Shown here: positions 27,182 through 37,213 of the stretch, piece by piece | How positions within the stretch are numbered: the first letter of the stretch is position 1 | How the letters are laid out: each line of letters opens with the position of its first letter | Source: an uncultured Bacteroidales bacterium | GTDB lineage: Bacteria > Bacteroidota > Bacteroidia > Bacteroidales > Bacteroidaceae | Direction: 5' to 3' | Assembly: GCA_902768125.1 (NCBI GenBank) | Contig: CACXKA010000006.1 | Span: 234,011-298,010 of the forward strand | DNA length: 64,000 nucleotides | Notes under the pieces: generated by a model | The model's database searches: none | Seen by the model: the letters and a program-made list of their open reading frames with translations, nothing else | Told to the model about the DNA's origin: nothing | Position numbers and translations under genes: made by a program

Positions 27182-28664
27182 TCATGAGCACATCAAACAG
27201 GAGTTCAGCCAAATGCCTTCCACCTGCAAAGTTGATGTGTGTATAGTCAAGGTTTGCTTGTTTCTTTTCTGTCATCTTGGCGAGGCTGCCATCACCGCCC
27301 ATTGCTTCGTAGAGGTTCCAGAAAGCCACGTGGTGGTCGCTTGCCATCTTACGTTCGTAGGACACCATCTCCTTCACGCCACCCATGGTGTGCATCTGGC
27401 CGTCGGAGCCTCGTTTATCGCGGTCACCCATGCTGACCACAAGAATGCTGGCATGAGGGAACGCTTGTTTCATCAGGTCAATGACCTTGCCCAATTGTCC
27501 TGTGTAGCCACCATAGTCCTTCTGCTTCTCGTTTGCCACATTGAGACCATAATGGATGACGATGAGGTCGTAGGGACGGACAGAGGCAAAGCCACGAAGG
27601 GTTTCCACAGGAATGCCTCCGAGGTGCTGGCCACCACTTCCACGCATACTGAAGTTATCGACTGCAACGCCATTGCGACCATCGAGTGCCACACCATAGA
27701 AGCGGGAACCGTGACCACCAGTGACCGTCATGTTGAAGCGGTTGATGTTACCATTCACACTCTTTGCCACCACATTGCCTGCTCCCTGCTGTGCCGTCTC
27801 AACCGTACGGGTGACGGTCTTGTAGCTGACTGTGGAATCGGAATCCATCACCTCCACCACTTCGTCGTAGGTTTGAGGCGCACTTGCCGCCCCATTGGAG
27901 AAGAGTTCTTGACTCTCTCCACCATTAAGAGAATAATTGATATTGAGACCGCTGCCAGGTGTGAAGAACACAGTGGCTTCATCCACTTCGCCCAAGAGGT
28001 TGCCATACACACTGTTCTGACAACGCAACTCATAGGTGGCTGTGCCAGAAGGAATGAAATAACTGCCAGCCATACTTTGTAGACTTGCTTTGAACCCACG
28101 ACCTCGTTCGTTAGCATGATATCGACTCCAATTGTTGCGACGAGAGGTGACGGAACGACGGAAGTCGGAAGATACACAGGCAATTTCCACAAAACCAACA
28201 CCCTTGCCGCCAAACTTCTGTTGTAGCAGGGCACGCAAGTCCATCGTCAGGATATCACCCTCGATGTAGGAATCCCCGAAATAAGCCACACGAACAGGAC
28301 GGTTATGTGACTGTCCCAGTGCTGCATAGAACTTGTCCATTTCGCGATGCAAGCCATCTGTGGCGAAATCTTCTATTGCCACCATCCCCTTCGGAACGGT
28401 GTCAACATAGGCAAGCTGTTTCACACGGATTGCCGCAGAGTCAACACCTTGCTCTACATAGCCATCTAAAGAATCTGCCACCTTTTCTGCCACAATGTTG
28501 CCGTCCTTATCCCGACGTTGCACATCGCTCAATATATTCACTCGACGCAAATCCTGGTCGAACAGGTGGATACGTGGCAGATAGAACAGACCTATCAACA
28601 CTGCCACCACGAGCAGCACCAGCAGAAAGGTCTGCCAAATCTTATTTTTCTTCTCTGTTTTCAT
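27147..28664 (-). CDS. membrane-anchored SGNH-fold protein
   Basis: Protein of 505 residues with one N-terminal membrane helix (residues 11-28) and a periplasmic body. The SGNH blocks are VAYFGDSYIEGDIL, a central beta-rich insert of about 170 residues, VIHYGLNVAN and DYTHINFAGGRHLAE. The insert between the first and later blocks recalls the carbohydrate-binding inserts of AlgX-like acetyltransferases. It overlaps the upstream HD gene by 23 bases and the next SGNH gene by 35 bases, so all are translated together. Its role is probably in envelope O-acetylation with the MBOAT protein; the division of labour between the two SGNH proteins is unknown. Confidence 0.82.
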   Translation of the reverse strand: MKTEKKNKIWQTFLLVLLVVAVLIGLFYLPRIHLFDQDLRRVNILSDVQRRDKDGNIVAEKVADSLDGYVEQGVDSAAIRVKQLAYVDTVPKGMVAIEDFATDGLHREMDKFYAALGQSHNRPVRVAYFGDSYIEGDILTMDLRALLQQKFGGKGVGFVEIACVSSDFRRSVTSRRNNWSRYHANERGRGFKASLQSMAGSYFIPSGTATYELRCQNSVYGNLLGEVDEATVFFTPGSGLNINYSLNGGESQELFSNGAASAPQTYDEVVEVMDSDSTVSYKTVTRTVETAQQGAGNVVAKSVNGNINRFNMTVTGGHGSRFYGVALDGRNGVAVDNFSMRGSGGQHLGGIPVETLRGFASVRPYDLIVIHYGLNVANEKQKDYGGYTGQLGKVIDLMKQAFPHASILVVSMGDRDKRGSDGQMHTMGGVKEMVSYERKMASDHHVAFWNLYEAMGGDGSLAKMTEKKQANLDYTHINFAGGRHLAELLFDVLMNGKTNYDNRVR

Positions 28665-30720
28665 AATCTTCTCCCATTTCTGGATAAGAAATACGGGTGT
28701 GATATATCGTCTTCAACTTTTCCTTCAACACAGCCTTGGCGATAGCGATATCCTTGAACGTGATGGAACATACGCTGAAGAAGCCCTCTGCCACTTGGCT
28801 GTCAATGATTCTATCCACTAACTGGTTGATGCTCTCTTCCGTATATTCAGGTAAAGAACGGGATGCCGCCTCCACCGCATCACACATCATCAGGATTGCC
28901 TCTTCCTTCGTGCTCGGATTCGGTCCTGGATAGGTGAATGCTGCCTCATCAATCTCTCCATTAGGATTCTCGTTCTTGTAAGTGATATAGAAATATTTCG
29001 CCTTTCCCATACCATGATGGGTGGTGATGAATCTTTTAATAGAATCTGGAATGTGGTTCTTGTCTGCAAGGGCAACGCCATTCTTCACGTGGGCAATGAT
29101 GACCTCGGCACTCTTCAACGGCGTCAGATGTTTGTGAGGTGAGACGCCGTTTTGATTCTCCGTGAAGAACACAGGACGTTCCATCTTGCCAATGTCATGA
29201 TACAAAGCACCCGTACGAACCAATTGAGCCTTGGCACCAATCTTGTTCGCCACCTCTGCACTCAAGTTCGCCACCTGCATGGAGTGTTGGAAAGTGCCAG
29301 GAGCCACTTCCGTCATGCGCTGAAGGAGTGGATTGTGCACATTACTGAGTTCCACGAGTGTCACATCGCTTGTGAAGCCAAACATCTTCTCCAACATCCA
29401 CAAGAGCGGATAGGTGAAGAGCAACAACACACAATTGACGGTGAAACAAATATACATCCAAGTGTCCATCTTGATGTCATTCTCGTGATGGAGAGAATAA
29501 CCTGTATAGAAAATGACATACACCAAGAAAATGATGAATGCCGTTCGGACAATCTGTGAACGCTGGGACAACTCACGCAAAGTCTGTATCGCCACCATAC
29601 CTGCCACCAACTGCAGGATGATAAATTCATAATTGTTGGTCAACATCATGGAGATGATCAGCACCATGCCACAATGGAACATAAATGCCGTTCGAGAATC
29701 CATGAACACACGAATCACAATAGGCACCAGACAGCACGGAAGCATGAACACGTTCAATATCTTATGCGACACCATCAATGAAGCAATCACACAAAAGAAC
29801 ACGGGCAAGACAAAGAGCAGAGTCACATTTCTCGTATTCTCAAAATAATCAACACGGAACAATGACAAATAAGTGATCAGCGTGATAAATATCACCAACA
29901 CAAAGATGGATTGTCCAATCGACCTGTACGGAATCTTCGTGTCAATGGTGTTACGGCGCTCATAATCCCGTTCATAAGAACGCAAAATGTCATACACTTC
30001 ATCCGTCACCGTTTCGCCACGGTCAACAATCTTCTGACCTGCCTGCACAAAACCGTTATAGCTGGAAACACCCTGCAAGTTTTCCTCAAGCTCTGTTTCC
30101 GATTTCATCTGATCATACATCAAATTCTGTTGAATCAGCTCATTGATGTTGTATTGACGTAACACCAATCTGGAATACTTGGTCGTGTCCTCCGTGATGA
30201 TATAATCATAAGCCGAGCGCAAAGAAAACACACGACTCAACGGAACCGACACAGCCTCGTTATTTTTCACGATACGAATATTCTTGTGGTGTTCATTATC
30301 TTTTAATCGAGCATAATTTTCTCCCGACAAGACTCCACGTTGATAGATGGTGTCCAACAATACAGCAATGTGATGCACATACATGGTTGAGTTCTCGCCT
30401 TGCCACTCTTTTGCTGCATAGTTATAGAGACGGTTCATCATCGTGTCTCTCACTGACTTGTCATAAATGTAGTAAGGTTGGAAACTACGCATCATTGTTT
30501 CCTTCTCCTGATGAATCAGAGAATCATTCTTCAAGATAGGGAACTTGGTGTTGGCAATCAACAAACCATAGTTCCAGGGTCTGTTCAACTCATACTTATA
30601 GCCAAATTCATCACCACGCGGCATGAAATAAACAATCAGTGCCGTGGAAAGAGCCACTAACACCACCTTCATCATAAGACGAGTCTGGTCAGTGCGTTTT
30701 AGTTGTTTACCGGATTTCAT
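28642..30720 (-). CDS. 7TM-HD phosphodiesterase, PgpH-like
   Basis: Protein of 692 residues with the PgpH layout: an N-terminal helix, an extracytoplasmic 7TMR-HDED domain (about 45-270), seven membrane helices (about 275-455) and a cytoplasmic HD domain with HSMQVANLSAEVANKIG and GALYHDIGKM. Later residues HHGMGK and EAILMMCDAVEAASR complete the metal-binding HD set. Known members hydrolyse cyclic di-AMP. It heads the operon with the SGNH and MBOAT genes, so a link between c-di-AMP and envelope modification is possible but only suggested by position. Confidence 0.9.
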   Translation of the reverse strand: MKSGKQLKRTDQTRLMMKVVLVALSTALIVYFMPRGDEFGYKYELNRPWNYGLLIANTKFPILKNDSLIHQEKETMMRSFQPYYIYDKSVRDTMMNRLYNYAAKEWQGENSTMYVHHIAVLLDTIYQRGVLSGENYARLKDNEHHKNIRIVKNNEAVSVPLSRVFSLRSAYDYIITEDTTKYSRLVLRQYNINELIQQNLMYDQMKSETELEENLQGVSSYNGFVQAGQKIVDRGETVTDEVYDILRSYERDYERRNTIDTKIPYRSIGQSIFVLVIFITLITYLSLFRVDYFENTRNVTLLFVLPVFFCVIASLMVSHKILNVFMLPCCLVPIVIRVFMDSRTAFMFHCGMVLIISMMLTNNYEFIILQLVAGMVAIQTLRELSQRSQIVRTAFIIFLVYVIFYTGYSLHHENDIKMDTWMYICFTVNCVLLLFTYPLLWMLEKMFGFTSDVTLVELSNVHNPLLQRMTEVAPGTFQHSMQVANLSAEVANKIGAKAQLVRTGALYHDIGKMERPVFFTENQNGVSPHKHLTPLKSAEVIIAHVKNGVALADKNHIPDSIKRFITTHHGMGKAKYFYITYKNENPNGEIDEAAFTYPGPNPSTKEEAILMMCDAVEAASRSLPEYTEESINQLVDRIIDSQVAEGFFSVCSITFKDIAIAKAVLKEKLKTIYHTRISYPEMGEDYENREEK

Positions 30721-30768
30721 TTCTTTGGGGGTTTATGAACGCTATAAATACAAATCTCACAACGGCTT

Positions 30769-32070
30769 TTACTGTGCCATCAGATATTCCTTGAAGCTGG
30801 CAAAATCTTTGCTCATCGGCACACTCTGTTTCGTACCCTTCATGAATGCTTGAAGTTTTGCTGGAATCTCAATGTCGTCACCCAAGATGCGGTCAACGGT
30901 ATCCTTGAATTTGGCAGGATGTGCTGTCTCAAGGAACACACCTGTCTCACCAGTTTTCAGTCCTTCCTTCAAAGCCCGATAGCCACAGGCACCATGTGGA
31001 TCACACACATATCCTGTCTCAGCTTTTACCTCCTTAATGGTCTCGGCAATCTGAGCATCCGTATAAGTTGCACCACTGATGTTGGCACAAATGGCAGCAT
31101 GACTCTTTCCGTACAACTCGTAGACACGAGCAAAGTTGCTTGGGTCACCTACGTCCATTGCATTTGCAATCGTCTGCACAGAAGCTTTGGGTTCATACTT
31201 GCCTGTCTGCAGATACTTGAAGAAGACGTCATTGGCATTGTTGGCAGCAATGAATCGCTTGACAGGCAATCCCATTCTCTTGCCGAAAAGTGCTGAACAG
31301 ATGTTACCAAAATTGCCTGAAGGCACACACACCACGAGTTGGTCTGCCAATCCCTTCTTTTTCATCTGAGCGTATGCATAGAAGTAATAGAATGCCTGTG
31401 GAAGGAAACGTGCCACATTGATGGAGTTGGCAGAAGTCAATTGCATGTGGGCTTTCAAGTCTGCATCGATAAAGGCGTTCTTCACCAATGCCTGGCAATC
31501 GTCAAACACACCATCCACCTCCACAGCAGTGATGTTCTGTCCCAGCGTCGTGAATTGGCATTCCTGAATAGGACTCACCTTTCCCTTGGGATAGAGCACA
31601 TACACATGAATGCCCTCAACACCCAGAAAGCCATTTGCCACAGCACTGCCTGTGTCTCCAGAAGTGGCAACCAACACATTCACCTTCCCTGCCCCCTCTT
31701 TCTTGAGGAAGAATTGTAATAGGCGTGCCATGAAACGAGCGCCAACATCCTTGAATGCCAACGTGGGACCGTGGAAGAGTTCCAGCGAATAAATGTTGTC
31801 CGTCACTTTCACACAAGGACAGTCGAAAGCCAACGTATCATAGACGATGCGTTTCAAGTCCTCGGCGGGCACATCCTCACCAAAGAAAGCATCTGCCACC
31901 GTGTAGGCAATCTCCTGAAAAGAGAGATTCTCTATATTGTCATAAAACTCTTTCGGAAGGTTCTTGATACGCTCGGGCATATACAATCCCTTATCCTCTG
32001 CGAGTCCTTTCACCACCGCCTTTTCCAATGTGGCGATAGGTGCTTGTCCGTTTGTACTGTAAAAATTCAT
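30769..32070 (-). CDS. thrC: threonine synthase
   Basis: PLP enzyme of 433 residues that turns O-phosphohomoserine into threonine, the last step of the pathway. Clear family blocks: MNFYSTNGQAPIATLEKAV, the PLP lysine in FHGPTLAFKDVGARF, VLVATSGDTGSAVANGF, and VCVPSGNFGNICSALFGK. It is the third gene after thrA and the ApgM-type gene, 7 bases after the latter, in a dedicated threonine operon. Confidence 0.97.
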   Translation of the reverse strand: MNFYSTNGQAPIATLEKAVVKGLAEDKGLYMPERIKNLPKEFYDNIENLSFQEIAYTVADAFFGEDVPAEDLKRIVYDTLAFDCPCVKVTDNIYSLELFHGPTLAFKDVGARFMARLLQFFLKKEGAGKVNVLVATSGDTGSAVANGFLGVEGIHVYVLYPKGKVSPIQECQFTTLGQNITAVEVDGVFDDCQALVKNAFIDADLKAHMQLTSANSINVARFLPQAFYYFYAYAQMKKKGLADQLVVCVPSGNFGNICSALFGKRMGLPVKRFIAANNANDVFFKYLQTGKYEPKASVQTIANAMDVGDPSNFARVYELYGKSHAAICANISGATYTDAQIAETIKEVKAETGYVCDPHGACGYRALKEGLKTGETGVFLETAHPAKFKDTVDRILGDDIEIPAKLQAFMKGTKQSVPMSKDFASFKEYLMAQ

Positions 32071-32077
32071 ATATCTT

Positions 32078-33304
32078 TTATATCTTCATAAATTCTCTGA
32101 TAAATCCATCTTTCTCCAACTGTCCGTAGCAGCCCTTCTTGCAAGCCTCCTCATCAAACGTCTCCACGGCATCCGCATCTATACCCGGAGCATAAATGAG
32201 GAAGGGGATGGGTTCGTTCGTATGGGTGCGATGTGCCACAGGTGTTGGATGGTCGGGCAACACGGCGATAGCCACTTGCTGATTCTTCACAGCCTCATAG
32301 ATTGGCTTTACCATACGGCTGTCCAAATACTCTATGGTTTTTAGTTTCAGTTCTAAGTCACCATCATGTCCTGCCTCATCGGAAGCCTCCACATGCACAT
32401 AGACGAAATCATCCGTCTCCAATGCCTTGATGGCAGCCTCAGCCTTTCCCTCATAATTGGTGTCAGCCAATCCAGTAGCTCCCGGCACATCAATCACACG
32501 AAGTCCAGCCAACGTGCCAATGCCACGAATCAAATCTACTGCCGTAATCACCGCACCTCGCTTGATTTGTGGGAAAGTCTTCGTGAGGGGCACCATGTGA
32601 GGACGGTAACCTCCCGCCCAAGGCCAGATGCTATTTGCCTGACGTTCGCCTCGCTTGGCTTTCTCCACATTGTAGGGATGGCGAGCCAGCAATTCCTGCG
32701 AACGGAGAATCAGGTCATTCAGCAGGTCTGCTGTTTCCTGTGCTGTGAGTTCGTTGTCGTTCGGTGCATCCGCTGCTGCTGTGACGAGGAGTGGACGCCA
32801 AGGTTCACCGGGATGGTCGTGGGGAGGTTGGCATACCACATGCTTGTTCCCGCCCTTGATGACGAGCAGATGACGGTACTGCACGCCGCAGTAGAACTTC
32901 ACCCTGTCTGAAGCGAGGTGTTCGTTGAGGTAGTCTATCAGCTTCGCACCATCCTCCGTTTGCAGGTTACCACCATTGTGCGTGACAATGTTTCCATCCT
33001 CCAGCGTGATGATGTTGCAACGAATCGCCATATCGTTTGGAGCCAAGTCCACACCAATGCTGGCAGCCTCCAAAGGACCACGACCTTCATACACTTCGTT
33101 CTGGTCATAGCCGAGAATGCTACTGTTTGCCACCTCACTACCTGGATGGAATCCATCCTGCACTGTCTTCAGCATGCCACAACGACCCTTCTTTGCCAAC
33201 ATATCCATGTAGGGGGTGTTGGCATATTGCAACAATGTTTTATTTCCGAGCGACTCCACAGGCCAGTCAGCCATTCCGTCGCCCAAGATAATGATATGCT
33301 TCAT
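32078..33304 (-). CDS. ApgM-type phosphoglycerate mutase family, probable homoserine kinase substitute
   Basis: Protein of 408 residues in the cofactor-independent phosphoglycerate mutase branch of the alkaline phosphatase superfamily. It shows IIILGDGMADWP (metal Asp), GSEVANSSILGYD (the Ser nucleophile region), PLEAASIGVDL, HVEASDEAGHDGD and VLPDHPTPVAHRTHTNEP. The gene sits one base before the end of thrA and is followed by thrC, exactly where homoserine kinase (thrB) would be expected; no thrB is present. From family knowledge, archaeal-type ApgM proteins in this position have been proposed as alternative homoserine kinases. The mutase activity itself cannot be excluded. Confidence 0.88.
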   Translation of the reverse strand: MKHIIILGDGMADWPVESLGNKTLLQYANTPYMDMLAKKGRCGMLKTVQDGFHPGSEVANSSILGYDQNEVYEGRGPLEAASIGVDLAPNDMAIRCNIITLEDGNIVTHNGGNLQTEDGAKLIDYLNEHLASDRVKFYCGVQYRHLLVIKGGNKHVVCQPPHDHPGEPWRPLLVTAAADAPNDNELTAQETADLLNDLILRSQELLARHPYNVEKAKRGERQANSIWPWAGGYRPHMVPLTKTFPQIKRGAVITAVDLIRGIGTLAGLRVIDVPGATGLADTNYEGKAEAAIKALETDDFVYVHVEASDEAGHDGDLELKLKTIEYLDSRMVKPIYEAVKNQQVAIAVLPDHPTPVAHRTHTNEPIPFLIYAPGIDADAVETFDEEACKKGCYGQLEKDGFIREFMKI

Positions 33305-35791
33305 TTAGATATTTGCAATTGACATAATATCGGCGAATACACCTGCAGCCGTGACTGACGCACCTGCGCCATAACCCTGAATGAGCATGGGGTACTGGTT
33401 GTATCGCTCAGTTGTAATCAATATGATGTTATTTGAACCCTCAAGGTCGTAGAATGGATGACGCTCCCCTACACGCTGCAAGGCAACAGAGCCTTTACCG
33501 TTTTCCAGCTTGGCAACAAAACGCCAATGCTGATGGGATGCCTCCACTTCCTGACGTTCCTTCTCGAACTGAGCGTCAAGCGATGGAAGGTTTTTCCAGA
33601 AGTCTTCCAGAGAACCGTCGAAGAACGACTGAGGGATGAAAAGACGCTTCTCCACATCCTCTTGATTCATCTTGTAGCCAGCTTCACGAGAAAGGATGAC
33701 CAACTTACGAATCACATCCTTACCACTCAGGTCGATGCGTGGGTCAGGTTCTGCATAACCCTCCTCCTTCGCCAGACGAACCGTCTCGCTAAATGGAACC
33801 TCCGCAGAAATCGTGTTGAAGATATAGTTGAGCGTACCTGAAAGCACTGCCTCCAGTTTCAGAATCTTATCACCCGAGTTGATGAGGTCATTAATCGTGT
33901 TGATGATTGGTAGACCTGCACCCACATTCGTCTCGAAGAGATATTTCACACCACGCTTGCGAGCCGTAGCCTTCAATCTTGCATAGTTGTCATAGTCGCT
34001 CGATGCAGCCACCTTGTTAGCAGCCACCACAGAAATGTTGTTGCTCAACAAATCCTCATACAAACCTGCCACATCCGCACTTGCTGTACAATCCACAAAT
34101 ACGCTGTTGAAAATGTTCATGCCTATCACCTCTTCTTTCAGACGAGCCAAGTCACTTGCTTTAGCAGCCTTCAAGCCAGCACGCAGCTTTGCAATCGAGA
34201 ACTTGCCATCTTCTTCCCATTGAGAGAGGTTGATGCCATTCCTATCAAACATCGCATTGTGTCCGCTGGCAATGCCCACCACATTGATTTGCAGGTTGCG
34301 CTCCTTCATCAGTTTCTGACGCTGACCGGCAATCTGCTCCAACAGGCTGCCGCCCACGGTGCCGACACCACACAGAAATACATTCAACACCTGATATTCT
34401 GAAAGGAAGAACGAGTCGTGAATCACGTTCAGCGACTTTCTCAACGACTTTCTCTCCACCACGAACGAGATGTTGGTCTCACTCGCACCCTGCGCACAGG
34501 CAATCACGCTGATACCGTTTCGTCCCAAGGTGCCGAACAGCTTACCAGCAATACCAGGCGTGTGCTTCATGTTCTCACCCACAATGGCAACGGTTGCCAA
34601 ATCACGCTCCAGCTTCATCTTATACATCGCACCCATCTCAATCTCCTTCGCAAACTCCTTGTTCAGCACCTCACAAGCGTGGTCGGCATCATCGTCGGTC
34701 ACACCGATGGATGTACTGTTCTCAGAGGAAGCCTGACTCACCATGAACACACTCACACCATTCTCAGCCAAAGCAGTGAAGATGCGACGGTTCACACCAA
34801 TCACGCCCACCATTGAGAGACCACTCACCGTGATGAGACTCGTGTTGTTGATACTGCTGATACCCTTGATGGCACGACCATTATCCACATCCTCCTCCAG
34901 GTTGGTGATGATAGTGCCCTTGTCCTCTGGACGGAACGTGTTCTTAATCAAGATTGGGATGTTCTTGATACATACTGGATATATCGTGGGTGGATACACC
35001 ACCTTCGCACCAAAGTTACACAGCTCGGTCGCCTCCACATAAGAAAGTTTCTCAATGGGGTATGCCGTGTTGATGACGCGAGGATCTGCCGTCATGAAGC
35101 CCGATACATCCGTCCAAATCTCCAGCACTGTTGCCTCTAACGCTGCTGCCAAGATAGCAGCCGTGTAGTCAGAACCGCCACGACCGAGGTTCGTCACCTC
35201 ACCCGTCACGCTATCCGTTGAAATGAAACCACCAGCCACACACACTTTGTGGCCAGCCTCACCTTTCTTGAAATCCCTGAATACCTCCTGAATGTGCGGG
35301 TTACTCACAGAATTGCTGAACAGATTCCGTCCCTGCTTATGCTTGGTCTTGATAAACTCCAGCGAGTTATACCACTTGGCATCCGCAATCAAGGCAGCCA
35401 CGATGTTGCTGCTGATGCGCTCACCATATGAAACAATCACATTGCTCGTTTTCTCGCTGAGGTCACCAATCAGATAGACACCCTGATAGATGCTCTTCAG
35501 CTGACCCAGCAAGTCGTCCACAGTGTTCAGCAATGCCGCCTTCTTCTCTGTGTTCGTGATGATGGCATCAATCATCTGATGATGACGTTCCACCATTTCC
35601 TCATATGATGTCAGATATGTCGAATCGCCTGTGACAGCCAGTTTGGATGTGTGAATCAACTTGTCAGTGATACCGCCCAGGGCAGACACCACCACGACGA
35701 CAGGCTCTTCCTGTCCCTCCACAATCTTTTTCAAATTGAGAATACTCTCCACGGAACCTACGGATGTTCCGCCAAATTTTAATACTTTCAT
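33305..35791 (-). CDS. thrA: bifunctional aspartokinase/homoserine dehydrogenase
   Basis: Protein of 828 residues that carries out the first and third steps of threonine synthesis. The aspartokinase domain starts MKVLKFGGTSVGS and has VSALGGITDKLI and GRGGSDYTAAILA. Two ACT regulatory domains follow (about 310-450; ISVIACAQGASETNISFVV). The dehydrogenase domain has VFLCGVGTVGGSL, VVAANKVA and AVLSGTLNYIFN. The start at 35791 is used because the promoter -7 box lies at 35816-35823, inside the longer open frame. ACT domains suggest threonine feedback. The stop is one base from the ApgM-type start. Confidence 0.96.
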   Translation of the reverse strand: MKVLKFGGTSVGSVESILNLKKIVEGQEEPVVVVVSALGGITDKLIHTSKLAVTGDSTYLTSYEEMVERHHQMIDAIITNTEKKAALLNTVDDLLGQLKSIYQGVYLIGDLSEKTSNVIVSYGERISSNIVAALIADAKWYNSLEFIKTKHKQGRNLFSNSVSNPHIQEVFRDFKKGEAGHKVCVAGGFISTDSVTGEVTNLGRGGSDYTAAILAAALEATVLEIWTDVSGFMTADPRVINTAYPIEKLSYVEATELCNFGAKVVYPPTIYPVCIKNIPILIKNTFRPEDKGTIITNLEEDVDNGRAIKGISSINNTSLITVSGLSMVGVIGVNRRIFTALAENGVSVFMVSQASSENSTSIGVTDDDADHACEVLNKEFAKEIEMGAMYKMKLERDLATVAIVGENMKHTPGIAGKLFGTLGRNGISVIACAQGASETNISFVVERKSLRKSLNVIHDSFFLSEYQVLNVFLCGVGTVGGSLLEQIAGQRQKLMKERNLQINVVGIASGHNAMFDRNGINLSQWEEDGKFSIAKLRAGLKAAKASDLARLKEEVIGMNIFNSVFVDCTASADVAGLYEDLLSNNISVVAANKVAASSDYDNYARLKATARKRGVKYLFETNVGAGLPIINTINDLINSGDKILKLEAVLSGTLNYIFNTISAEVPFSETVRLAKEEGYAEPDPRIDLSGKDVIRKLVILSREAGYKMNQEDVEKRLFIPQSFFDGSLEDFWKNLPSLDAQFEKERQEVEASHQHWRFVAKLENGKGSVALQRVGERHPFYDLEGSNNIILITTERYNQYPMLIQGYGAGASVTAAGVFADIMSIANI

Positions 35792-35815
35792 ATATTCAGA
35801 ATTCAAAATCGAGGA

Positions 35816-35846
35816 CAAAGGTACGACTTTTTTGTGGGGTAGCAAA
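35816..35846 (-). promoter_or_regulatory. threonine operon promoter
   Basis: On the minus strand TTTG (35846-35843), 19 bases, TACCTTTG (35823-35816). The leader is only about 20 bases, so no attenuation peptide fits. The -33 box lies within the T tract of the preceding terminator. Confidence 0.8.
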
Positions 35847-35883
35847 AGAAAAAGCCCCAAAGTCGTTAGACTTCAAGGCTTTT
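35841..35883 (-). terminator. terminator after pbuX
   Basis: On the minus strand AAAAGCC and AAGTC pair with GACTT and GGCTTTTT around a TAAC loop, then TTTTTCTTTTG. It ends the xpt-pbuX transcript 17 bases after its stop. Confidence 0.85.
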
Positions 35884-35899
35884 CGCTCGTTTTGGGCAA

Positions 35900-37213
35900 T
35901 TATTTGCTTTTTTCCTTGGGTAAAACCAAATTTAGAATCACTGCCAAAAGGAAAACCACTGCCACGCAGTTCTCGGCGAAGACCGTCTTTACGATGTCCG
36001 GGAAGATGCCAAACATTTCCGACGCTTGGGTAAATCCGATACCGACAGACAGAGACAGCGATGCAATCACCATGTTACGCTGTGTGAAGCCACTTCGTGC
36101 CATCATGCCGAATCCAGCAAAAAGGATAGAGCCGAACATCAGGAGCGTACATCCACCTAAAACAGCCTGAGGAATAGTCGTCAGGGCATGGCCAACAGCT
36201 GGGAAGATGCCTCCGAGTATCATGATACATGCACCTATGGCAATAGTGAATCTGTTGATTACGCCCGATATGGCAGCCAGACCGACATTCTGGGAAAAAG
36301 AAGTGATTGGGGTACATCCGAACAAACCTGCAATCGATGAGACAAAACCGTCACATGATATCGATGCGCCCATCTCTACCTTATGCGGATTACGTTTCAA
36401 CGCACCATTACACAAAGCACTGGTGTCACCAATGGTCTCTGTGGCAGAAACGAGATACACACATACAATGGAAAGGATGGCTCCCAGATTGAACTCCAAT
36501 TTGAAAGGCAGAAAAGTGGGCAAAGAAACGAAGCTGACACCCTGTAAACCCGAGAAATCAACCATTCCCATACAAACGGCGAGGATATAGCCGACAATCA
36601 GCCCCACAAGGACTGACAGGGAACGAAGGGAACCCTTTGCAAACACCTGACAGACAAGACAGGAGAGAAGCGTCACAGAGCCTACAATCCAATTGTTCAT
36701 AGAGCCAAAATCTGCGGCTCCCTGACCTCCGGCAAAGCTATTGGCACCAATGGGCAGCAAAGAGAATCCAATAGCGGTCACCACCGTGGCAGCCACACAA
36801 TGAGGAACAACCTTCACCCAATAGGTTGCACAAAGACCCAATAGACCTTCCACCACACCGCCAATAACCACAGCACCCATCAGCACACCCATGCCCTGCG
36901 ATGTCGCTATTCCGATAGAAAGGGAAAGGAAGGTGAAGGATATACCCATCACGATGGGCAGACGAGAGCCAATGCGCCAAATAGGGTAAAGCTGGATGAG
37001 CGTACCTATACCCGCAATCACCATGCAATTCTGAATCAACGTGGCACTGATAGTTGGGTCGATGCCCACCACATTGGCAAGAATGATGATTGGAGTGATG
37101 TTAGACACGAACATGGCAAGCACATGTTGGAGTCCAAACGGAACAGCTTGTGCCAAAGGCACACGACCATCCAACTCATAAAGATTGCGTTTGTCTGCCA
37201 TTCTAATTGTCAT
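35900..37213 (-). CDS. pbuX: xanthine permease, NCS2 family
   Basis: Membrane purine transporter of 437 residues with about 12 helices. NCS2 blocks include VPFGLQHVLAMFVSN, GISFTFLSL, SATETIGDTSALCNG (the conserved acidic TM8 site) and GLFGCTPITSFSQNVGLAAISGV. Because it follows xpt directly (the xpt stop touches the ATG at 37213; an ATG at 37201 is an alternative start), xanthine is the likely substrate, but uracil or uric acid cannot be excluded by eye. Confidence 0.9.
   Translation of the reverse strand: MTIRMADKRNLYELDGRVPLAQAVPFGLQHVLAMFVSNITPIIILANVVGIDPTISATLIQNCMVIAGIGTLIQLYPIWRIGSRLPIVMGISFTFLSLSIGIATSQGMGVLMGAVVIGGVVEGLLGLCATYWVKVVPHCVAATVVTAIGFSLLPIGANSFAGGQGAADFGSMNNWIVGSVTLLSCLVCQVFAKGSLRSLSVLVGLIVGYILAVCMGMVDFSGLQGVSFVSLPTFLPFKLEFNLGAILSIVCVYLVSATETIGDTSALCNGALKRNPHKVEMGASISCDGFVSSIAGLFGCTPITSFSQNVGLAAISGVINRFTIAIGACIMILGGIFPAVGHALTTIPQAVLGGCTLLMFGSILFAGFGMMARSGFTQRNMVIASLSLSVGIGFTQASEMFGIFPDIVKTVFAENCVAVVFLLAVILNLVLPKEKSK

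Noticed and set aside
35792-35815. Threonine attenuator leader
   Set aside because: The predicted leader is about 20 bases, too short for a leader peptide and hairpins.
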